NCBI GenBank assembly: GCA_903821875.1 | Contig: CAIJMU010000127.1 | Span: forward strand, 1-64,000 | Length of the DNA: 64,000 nt | Direction: 5' to 3' | Origin: an uncultured Spirochaetota bacterium | GTDB lineage: Bacteria > Spirochaetota > Spirochaetia > Treponematales > Rectinemataceae | In this document: one piece after another, positions 35,479 through 41,945 of the stretch | How positions within the stretch are numbered: the stretch's first letter is position 1 | Layout of the letters: each line of letters opens with the position of its first letter | Program-made: the position numbers and the translations under genes | Notes under the pieces: model-generated | Told to the model about the DNA's origin: nothing | Seen by the model: the letters and a program-made list of their open reading frames with translations, nothing else | The model's database searches: none

Positions 35479-36501
35479 ATGGTCATCTCACTTGATCCAT
35501 CCATGTTCAAGGAGAAGGAACGGGAATTTCTTTTGTCCCCGACCTTCTCTGTCAGCCTGTTTCAATACCGGTCGGGCGTCGAGGCTGCCAGGATCAAGGC
35601 AGGGCGCGGTGAGTTTGTCTGGCTTCCCTATCTGGGACAGCAGATATGGGATTGGAACATCGACGGAATAAGCCAGAAGTTCGACGGCTTCGTGAAGGAG
35701 CCCGCATATGGCCGGAATTTCCTTCAGAACTATGGAGGCTTCCTGATCCATTGCGGAATGACCGCCATGGGCAATCCCGGCGAAGGTGACACGCATCCCC
35801 AGCATGGCGAACTTCCCCTCGCTCGCTTCGATGAAGCATGGATCGAAGTGACGGAGGAAAATGGAAGCCAGGCGCTGCGATTAAAGGGGCGCCGCCACTG
35901 GCACGTCCCCTTTGTCTCCGAGTATCACTGCATTACGGGTTTGCGGATTCCGGCCAATGGCCTGTCGATGGATGCAGATCTCCTCCTGGAGAATCCGACA
36001 GCGCAGGCCATGGAGTACATGTATCTCGCCCATATCAACTTTCCCTTCAAAGGTGCTGAAAGAATCCTATCAACTGCTACCTTCGATCAGGCGCATGTCC
36101 GTATCCGAAATGAAACGATAGCTGGCTTGTCGGCGCTGCCCGAAGTGATCAAATCGATAGGGCAGGCAGATATCTACGACCCGGAATTGGTAGCAATCGT
36201 AAGCGACATGGACGCATTGGGGGGAAACATAGGCTCGGCCCTGGTCTGCACCGACGGCACAATCCGATGGGTATGCCAGGAAGGCCCTTCCCTTGATCAC
36301 CATGTGGTCTGGATAACCCATAACGAGGATCGCGGCGCCTGCGGATTCCACCTGCCTTCCACCGACGGTCCTGACGGATACCGGAGCGAAAAAGCCCGGG
36401 GGACGGTAAAACAGTTGCCGGCCAGAGGCAGCGTCACCATGAAGTATTCCTGCGGCTATGGCGACAGCCAGGCAGCCGTTCCCTTTATCGGCGCTACCTG
36501 A
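35479..36501 (+). CDS. DUF4432 family, aldose-epimerase-like protein
   Basis: A 340-residue beta-sandwich-type protein. The family block GGFLIHCGMTAMGNPGEGDT followed by HPQHGELPLARFDEAWIEV is typical of DUF4432. Putative sugar-site residues include the His of HPQHGE and the His-rich HWHVPFVSEYHC. Related galactose mutarotase-fold proteins catalyse anomer interconversion or hexose-derivative isomerisation. It is the last gene of the sugar operon and a terminator overlaps its stop codon. Confidence 0.82.
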   Translation: MVISLDPSMFKEKEREFLLSPTFSVSLFQYRSGVEAARIKAGRGEFVWLPYLGQQIWDWNIDGISQKFDGFVKEPAYGRNFLQNYGGFLIHCGMTAMGNPGEGDTHPQHGELPLARFDEAWIEVTEENGSQALRLKGRRHWHVPFVSEYHCITGLRIPANGLSMDADLLLENPTAQAMEYMYLAHINFPFKGAERILSTATFDQAHVRIRNETIAGLSALPEVIKSIGQADIYDPELVAIVSDMDALGGNIGSALVCTDGTIRWVCQEGPSLDHHVVWITHNEDRGACGFHLPSTDGPDGYRSEKARGTVKQLPARGSVTMKYSCGYGDSQAAVPFIGAT

Positions 36502-36535
36502 AACAGGCAGAAGCAATGCTGCCTGTTTCTGCTTT
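36500..36535 (+). terminator. Rho-independent terminator of the sugar operon
   Basis: GAAACAGGCAG and CTGCCTGTTTC form a perfect 11-bp stem (36500-36510 with 36519-36529) with an 8-base loop, followed by a T-rich tract. The stem begins inside the stop codon of the DUF4432 gene. Confidence 0.8.
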
Positions 36536-36651
36536 CCTTCCCGTTCTGCGCCAAGAGCCCAGCCTTGGGAGCCTGCCACGAAGCCTGGCGCCTGGTGGCA
36601 GTGCCCAGCCCCGGTCGCTATGATAAGAGGGCACGCCGCGAGGAGGCTTCA

Positions 36652-37803
36652 ATGACAGGACGCGAACGGGTATTGACTACCCTGGCACACGAGGAACCCG
36701 ACCGGGTGCCCATCATCATTGGTGGAACCAATGCCACGGGCATCAAGATGAAGGCCTACCGCGCCTTATGCGCAAAGCTCGGGATGCAGGCTGAAGCGCG
36801 CTACATCTACGACTGGCCGGAGCTCGGGACCGCCCTCCCCTCCGAGGAGGCCCTCGAACGACTCGGCGCGGATTCGCGTTCGGTCCTCGACCGTTTCCCT
36901 GCCTTCGTGTACGAGCGCGCGCGAAACCGGCCGCCCCACGCGGACTTTATCGACGACTGGGGCGGGGGTGCGCGGGAGATCGCCCCCGGTTCCTGGTATC
37001 CGGGGATCCATCCCCTGGCAGAGGCAGCATCGATCGCCGAACTCGAAGCCTACCCCTGGCCAGACATGGACGATCCGAGCCGGGTCGCCCATGTGCGCGC
37101 CGGAGCCCGCGCCTTGGCTACCGACGGGCAGCACGCTGTCATTGGCTGCCCCTGGCTCCTCTTTCCCTTCGAGCGCGCCCAGGCGATGCGCGGCCTCGAC
37201 ACCCTCCTCATGGACATCGCCGCAGAACCCGAGTTCGCCTCGGCCCTCTTCTGGAAGATCGAAGGCCTCTGCAAGACCCTCATGGGTCACTTCCTCGACG
37301 AGGCAGGCGACACTATTGACATCATCAAGATCGGGGACGACCTCGGCATGCAGGAAAACCTCCTGATATCGCCCGCGAGTTACCGGAACCTGCTCAAGCC
37401 CGTCCATGCCGATTTCATCCAATTCATACGATCGAGGACGAAGGCGAAAGTGCTCTTCCACACCGACGGCGACGTCTTCGACCTCGTGCCCGACTTAGTC
37501 GAGATCGGCGTGGACATCCTCAACCCCATCCAGTCGGGGGCAGGACGGATGTCGGACCTGGCCCTCCTCAAGCGCGAATTCGGGAAGAGCCTTGTGTTCT
37601 GCGGAGCCATCGACACGCAGCGCATCCTGCCCTATGGCAGCCCCGAGGAGGTCCGCGCCGAGGTAGGACGCGTCATCGATATCCTGGCCCCCGGTGGCGG
37701 CTACATGCTGGCGGCGGTGCACACCGTGATGGACGAGGTGCCACCGGAAAACCTCCTCGCCATGGTGGACGCCGCGCGGGAGCTGGAGAGCCGGCATCAT
37801 TGA
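36652..37803 (+). CDS. URO-D family protein, function unassigned
   Basis: A 383-residue protein of the uroporphyrinogen-decarboxylase superfamily. It starts MTGRERVLTTLAHEEPDRVP, the usual opening of the methyltransferase-like branch (MtaA/CmuA relatives) and not of heme HemE. FHTDGDVFDLVPDLVEIGVD and GVDILNPIQ (substrate-barrel strands) and FCGAIDTQRILPYGSPEEVR follow. It lacks the Arg-rich tetrapyrrole-binding N-terminus. A role in methyl or sugar-derived C1 transfer is possible but not shown. ATG 36652 has GAGGAGG upstream. It follows the sugar-operon terminator by about 120 bases. Confidence 0.85.
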   Translation: MTGRERVLTTLAHEEPDRVPIIIGGTNATGIKMKAYRALCAKLGMQAEARYIYDWPELGTALPSEEALERLGADSRSVLDRFPAFVYERARNRPPHADFIDDWGGGAREIAPGSWYPGIHPLAEAASIAELEAYPWPDMDDPSRVAHVRAGARALATDGQHAVIGCPWLLFPFERAQAMRGLDTLLMDIAAEPEFASALFWKIEGLCKTLMGHFLDEAGDTIDIIKIGDDLGMQENLLISPASYRNLLKPVHADFIQFIRSRTKAKVLFHTDGDVFDLVPDLVEIGVDILNPIQSGAGRMSDLALLKREFGKSLVFCGAIDTQRILPYGSPEEVRAEVGRVIDILAPGGGYMLAAVHTVMDEVPPENLLAMVDAARELESRHH

Positions 37804-37839
37804 CACGATCGGATGCATTTGCGAATCTCTCGCCCAACC

Positions 37840-39021
37840 ATGAGCTCACCACGCAAGGCGATTATTTTCCTCGGGGACGGAATGGCAGACGAGCCCCTTC
37901 CCGAGCTCGGGGGCCGGACTCCCCTCCAGGCCGCCCATACGCCGTCGATGGACCGTATAGCCCGGGAGGGTCGCTCGGGCACGCTGCTCACACTGCCCGA
38001 GGGCTTCCCCACATCCAGTGACGTTGCCAACATGTCGGTCCTCGGTTGCGACCTCGCCACGGAGCTCTGTGGCCGTGGCCCCCTCGAGGCAGCAAGCCAG
38101 GGCATCACCCTCGGCCCGAACGACATCGCCTTCCGCATGAACCTTGTCACCGAGGACGAAGGCGGCATACTGCGCGACTATTCCGGCGGCCAGCTCCCCT
38201 CCGAGGAGGCAGGAGAGGCGATCAGGCTCCTGAACGCCCAGCTCGGTTCCGCCTCCGTCCGCTTCCACCAGGGCCTCAGCTACCGGAACCTCCTCGTCCT
38301 TTCCGGAGCCCAGTTCAACGCCGAAATCCACTGTGACAAGCCCGACGACAACCACGGCAACCCCACAGCGGAGCATCTTCCGCAGGCAACCTCGGCTTCG
38401 GGGGAGTTAACCGCCACAACACTCCGCAGCCTGATCGGCCGCTCCAGGGACATTCTCCAGGCCCGACAGGCCAACGCGATCTGGCCCTGGAGCGGGGGCC
38501 GCGCCGGTGCGATACACCGGCTGACCGAGCGCTACGGCGTAACGGCTGCGGTCATCTCGGCAGTCGACGTCATCAAGGGCCTCGGTCGCCTCATGGGCAT
38601 GGACGTAATCGAAGTGCCCGGCGCCACAGGCTATATCGATACCAATTATGAGGGAAAAGCCGACGCCGCCCTCGAAGCCATCAGGACGCACGACTTTGTC
38701 TTTGTCCACGTCGAGGCCCTCGACGAGGTCTCGCACGCCCAGGACCTCGCGCTCAAGCTCAAGGCCATCGAGGACTTCGACAGCCGCCTGATCGGCCGCG
38801 TCCTGGCCTCGCTGGATCCCAGTGTCGCGGTAGCCGTCCTCCCCGACCATCCCGTGCCCCTGCGGACCGGCAAGCACACGCGGACGCCCGTGCCCCTGGC
38901 CATCCGCCGAGCCGACTGGAAGCCCGACGCCCTTCAGTACTATGACGAACTGTCCGCGCCCTCCGGAACCCTCGGGGCGCTCCAGGGCAGGCAGTTCATG
39001 GACCTCCTCCTCGGGATCTGA
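37840..39021 (+). CDS. apgM: 2,3-bisphosphoglycerate-independent phosphoglycerate mutase, archaeal type
   Basis: A 393-residue enzyme of the alkaline-phosphatase superfamily that interconverts 3- and 2-phosphoglycerate. The metal-binding start AIIFLGDGMADEPLPELGG and the nucleophile region TSSDVANMSVLGCDLATE are diagnostic, as are FVHVEALDEVSHAQD and VLPDHPVPLRTGKHTRTPV near the C-terminus. It starts after the URO-D stop without overlap. This aPGM form is common in archaea and found in some bacteria. Confidence 0.93.
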   Translation: MSSPRKAIIFLGDGMADEPLPELGGRTPLQAAHTPSMDRIAREGRSGTLLTLPEGFPTSSDVANMSVLGCDLATELCGRGPLEAASQGITLGPNDIAFRMNLVTEDEGGILRDYSGGQLPSEEAGEAIRLLNAQLGSASVRFHQGLSYRNLLVLSGAQFNAEIHCDKPDDNHGNPTAEHLPQATSASGELTATTLRSLIGRSRDILQARQANAIWPWSGGRAGAIHRLTERYGVTAAVISAVDVIKGLGRLMGMDVIEVPGATGYIDTNYEGKADAALEAIRTHDFVFVHVEALDEVSHAQDLALKLKAIEDFDSRLIGRVLASLDPSVAVAVLPDHPVPLRTGKHTRTPVPLAIRRADWKPDALQYYDELSAPSGTLGALQGRQFMDLLLGI

Positions 39022-39096
39022 AAATACCATGTAGCGTTAGTGCACAGGAAAGCTGTTCCTGGCATCTCGGATGTGCGACAGGAAAGGAACCTTGCA

Positions 39097-40368
39097 ATGG
39101 GCAACAATAGTCTGACCATCACTGACAATCGGACCGGCGTCATTTATGAGGTCCCCATTGAGGAAGGCACGGTCCGGGCCATGGACCTCCGGGCCATCCG
39201 CACAGGGGAGAGCGACTTCGGTCTCATGTCCTACGACCCTGGATTTGCAAATACCGCCTCGACGCGGAGTTCCATCACCTACGTCGACGGCGAAAAGGGG
39301 ATACTCCGCTACCGGGGCTACCCCATCGAAGAGCTTGCAGAGCGGGCCGACTTCCTGGAGACAGCCTATCTGGTCATCTTCGGTACGCTGCCCGACGAGG
39401 TCCAGCTCGCAGCCTGGCGGAGCGAGATCGGCGGACACAGCCTCCTCCACATGAACATCCAGAACCTCGTTTCAACCTTCCGCTACGACGCCCACCCGAT
39501 GAGCGTCTTCATCTCCTCGGTAGCCTCGCTGTCGACCATCTATCCTGACTCGCGTCGGGTCACCGATCCCGAAAACCGGAGGCTCCAGGTAGAGCGCGTG
39601 ATCGCGAAGGTGGCCTCGATCGCAGCCTGCGCCTATCGCCATAACCAGGGTTTCGCCTTCAACCGCCCCGACGCATCCCTCTCTTACATCGGAAACTTCC
39701 TCAACATGATGTTCCGTATGGGCGAGGGGCGCTATGAGCCCCATCCAGTCCTCGAGCGGGCGCTGAACGTCCTTTTCGTCCTCCATGCAGACCACGAGCA
39801 GAACTGCTCGACGACGGCGATGCGCGTCATCGGCTCGGCCCATGGCGATCCATACTCTGCGCTGGCCGGTGCGGCAGCCGCCCTCTATGGCCCCCTCCAC
39901 GGCGCAGCCAACGAGGCAGTCCTGCGCCAGCTCGAGGCCATTGGCACACCCGAGCGCGTACCCGCATACATCGACAAGGTCAAGCGAGGAGAATGCCGTC
40001 TCATGGGCTTCGGCCATCGCGTCTACACGAACTACGACCCTCGCTGCCGCATCATCAAGCGCATTGCCGAGGAGGTATTCGAGATCACGGGGAGGAGCCT
40101 ACTTCTCGATGTCGCCCTCGAACTCGAGCGGGTAGCCCTTGCCGACGAATACTTCATCTCACGACGCCTCTACCCCAATGTCGATTTTTACTCGGGCCTT
40201 ATCTACCGTGCGATGGACCTGCCCGCGAGCCTCTTTACGGTTATGTTCGCCGTACCGCGCTGCTGTGGCTGGCTCGCGCACTGGCTGGAAGCCTTCGATG
40301 ACGCCGAGCAAAAGATCATGCGACCCCGGCAGATCTATTCCGGCGTTTCCGAGAGACGGATGGGCTGA
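39097..40368 (+). CDS. gltA: citrate synthase
   Basis: A 423-residue type II citrate synthase: oxaloacetate plus acetyl-CoA to citrate. The start MGNNSLTITDNRTGVIYEVP has AAGGA upstream. Catalytic features are the His in LYGPLHGAANEAVL (about 270), the His of MGFGHRVYTNYDPR, and the Asp/Arg region near YPNVDFYSGLIYRAMDLP. Entry HADHEQNCSTTAMRVIGSAH is also typical. It is the only TCA gene in the window. Confidence 0.96.
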   Translation: MGNNSLTITDNRTGVIYEVPIEEGTVRAMDLRAIRTGESDFGLMSYDPGFANTASTRSSITYVDGEKGILRYRGYPIEELAERADFLETAYLVIFGTLPDEVQLAAWRSEIGGHSLLHMNIQNLVSTFRYDAHPMSVFISSVASLSTIYPDSRRVTDPENRRLQVERVIAKVASIAACAYRHNQGFAFNRPDASLSYIGNFLNMMFRMGEGRYEPHPVLERALNVLFVLHADHEQNCSTTAMRVIGSAHGDPYSALAGAAAALYGPLHGAANEAVLRQLEAIGTPERVPAYIDKVKRGECRLMGFGHRVYTNYDPRCRIIKRIAEEVFEITGRSLLLDVALELERVALADEYFISRRLYPNVDFYSGLIYRAMDLPASLFTVMFAVPRCCGWLAHWLEAFDDAEQKIMRPRQIYSGVSERRMG

Positions 40369-40399
40369 CCAGGGAATCCAGGATCTGGTCCTCGTGAAC

Positions 40400-40506
40400 A
40401 AAGGCTCCTGGAAGTACTTGAGGGCTGTCAGTGCCCTCGGGAAAAACTGTATTTCGTCGTAGTTGATCAGGCTTATACTGGCTGAGAGCTTGCGGCCGTG
40501 GTACAC
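40400..40506 (-). pseudogene. remnant of an AAA_14 ATPase (Walker B region)
   Basis: On the minus strand the frame reads YDEIQFFPRALTALKYFQE, the Walker B segment of a different AAA/DUF4143 subfamily from the neighbouring full gene (which has LLVIDEAQRVPDI). It is cut on both sides within about 100 bases. It is a fifth trace of this family in the window. Confidence 0.55.
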
Positions 40507-40575
40507 CCGGCAGAATTAGCGGCTTCCGGCAAGCCAAGGTGGAGTCTTCTGTCAAACGGCGAGGGTCATCTCTAC

Positions 40576-41706
40576 TCAGCCCAGCAGGAAAGCAGCCCAA
40601 TTATCACGATGTACGACCTCGAAGGGCGAGCCAGGATAGGCTTCCGCAAAGACCTTGGGCAAGATTGCGGCCTTGCCCGGATTCCACTTGAACTCATAGG
40701 TCCAGAGCTTGCCGCCGCGTTCCTCGACCAGATCGATCTCCTTGCCCTCCCAGGTCCGCCAGAAAAAGGGATTGGCATCGATGCCGAGGTAGGACCGCGA
40801 TTTCAGGCGCTCGAGCATGATGAAGTTCTCCCAGAGCGCTCCCTGGTCGTCCCTCAGCTCGAGGGGGTTGAGATTGGCGATAAGGGTATTTCGGATGCCG
40901 ACATCGTAGAAATAATACTTGTTCTTCCGCTTGACCTCGTTGCGCAGGTTTCCCGAATAACCGCCGAGTGAGAACAGGACGAAGGCCTTTTCCAGGAGGT
41001 CAAGCCAGCGCGCGACGGTCTTGCCATCGAGCCCGAGCTTCTGCCCAAGCTCGTTATGGCTGACCTCCGAGCCTACCTGCCAGGCCAGGAGCCTGAGCAG
41101 GGAGAGGAGAGTCCTCGAAGCCTTCACGCGCTCGAGCTCCAGGACATCCCGAAGCAGGTAGGAACCGACGAGCTCGCGAAGGACCTCTCGCTTGCCTTCC
41201 ACAGCTGCCTCCGTGAGGACTGCCGGATACATGCCATACACAAGAAACTCCGGGATGCGAAGCGAGAGCTCGTAGGGGGAGGATTCCGTTGCCAGTTCGA
41301 GGAGTGACTCTGGATAGAGGGTGATGGTCTTTTTCCGACCGGTGAGTGGCTCGCCTATCTGGCCTGCGAGTTCAAAGGACGAGGAACCTGACACGAGGAT
41401 GCGGAGTTCCGGGCACTCGTCCACGAGAATTTTAAGTGCAAGTCCTATATCAGGGACCCGCTGAGCCTCGTCGATCACCAGGAGTTCGAGGCCCTGAGCA
41501 AAGGCCTTGAGTCGGGGAAAATCCCTACTGCCAAGCGTCTCATGGATCAGGATGTTCTCTCCCGACTCAAAACGTGACCTAAGTAATGTCGATGCCAGAT
41601 AATTCTTTATAAGAGTTGTCTTTCCGACTTGCCGTGACCCGAAAATGACGAGAACCTTGCCGGGAAACAAGGAGAGATCAAGCTTAGCATGATGACGAGG
41701 AAGCAT
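40576..41706 (-). CDS. AAA (AAA_14) ATPase with C-terminal DUF4143
   Basis: A 376-residue intact protein. The P-loop is VIFGSRQVGKTTLIKNYLA (about 19-37), Walker B LLVIDEAQRVPDIGLALKIL, sensor LRILVSGSSSFELAGQIGEP. The middle winged-helix part has LGQKLGLDGKTVARWLDLLE. The DUF4143 part has KRKNKYYFYDVGIRNTLI and FFWRTWEGKEIDLVEERGGK followed by EFKW. It shares organisation but only moderate similarity with the copy at 14.9 kb, so the two are not recent duplicates. An imperfect AT-rich inverted repeat precedes its start. Confidence 0.9.
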   Translation of the reverse strand: MLPRHHAKLDLSLFPGKVLVIFGSRQVGKTTLIKNYLASTLLRSRFESGENILIHETLGSRDFPRLKAFAQGLELLVIDEAQRVPDIGLALKILVDECPELRILVSGSSSFELAGQIGEPLTGRKKTITLYPESLLELATESSPYELSLRIPEFLVYGMYPAVLTEAAVEGKREVLRELVGSYLLRDVLELERVKASRTLLSLLRLLAWQVGSEVSHNELGQKLGLDGKTVARWLDLLEKAFVLFSLGGYSGNLRNEVKRKNKYYFYDVGIRNTLIANLNPLELRDDQGALWENFIMLERLKSRSYLGIDANPFFWRTWEGKEIDLVEERGGKLWTYEFKWNPGKAAILPKVFAEAYPGSPFEVVHRDNWAAFLLG

Positions 41707-41712
41707 ATTATA

Positions 41713-41760
41713 AGGATATACATTCCTGGTTATAGGTCAAGAGCACGGAATGATATTCCT
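41713..41760. repeat. AT-rich inverted repeat upstream of the ATPase gene
   Basis: AGGATATACATTCC (41713-41726) and GGAATGATATTCCT (41747-41760) form an imperfect inverted repeat, with TATTATAAGG and GGTTATAGG inside or near it. It lies immediately before the ATPase start and is the likely promoter/operator region. Inverted repeats also precede the other intact copy and the 25.1 kb remnant. Confidence 0.5.
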
Positions 41761-41819
41761 TAAAAAAGGATGCATTTCAGGATAATGGTTCATCATATTC
41801 TGCGACAGTATGTGTCAGC

Positions 41820-41945
41820 CTAGGCCGGGTCGACAAAATCCTTTTCGAAAGCCTGCCTGAAACTGGGTGAAGTCGCAGCCCAGTCCAGGAAGTCAACCCT
41901 GAATGGGAGCTCGGACTCGGAGACGGCATCCCGGAGCAGAATCAT
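41820..41945 (-). pseudogene. C-terminal remnant of a nucleotidyltransferase
   Basis: The frame reads LLRDAVSESELPFRVDFLDW, then AATSPSFRQAFEKDFV and a stop. This is the C-terminal signature of MNT-type minimal nucleotidyltransferases (of HEPN/MNT pairs). The catalytic GS...D-x-D part is missing, replaced by the start of the helicase gene on the other strand. No HEPN partner gene was found next to it. Confidence 0.5.

Noticed and set aside
36652-37803. Heme-biosynthesis HemE
   Set aside because: The protein belongs to the URO-D superfamily but lacks the Arg-rich N-terminal tetrapyrrole motif, starts like the methyltransferase branch and has no heme gene nearby.
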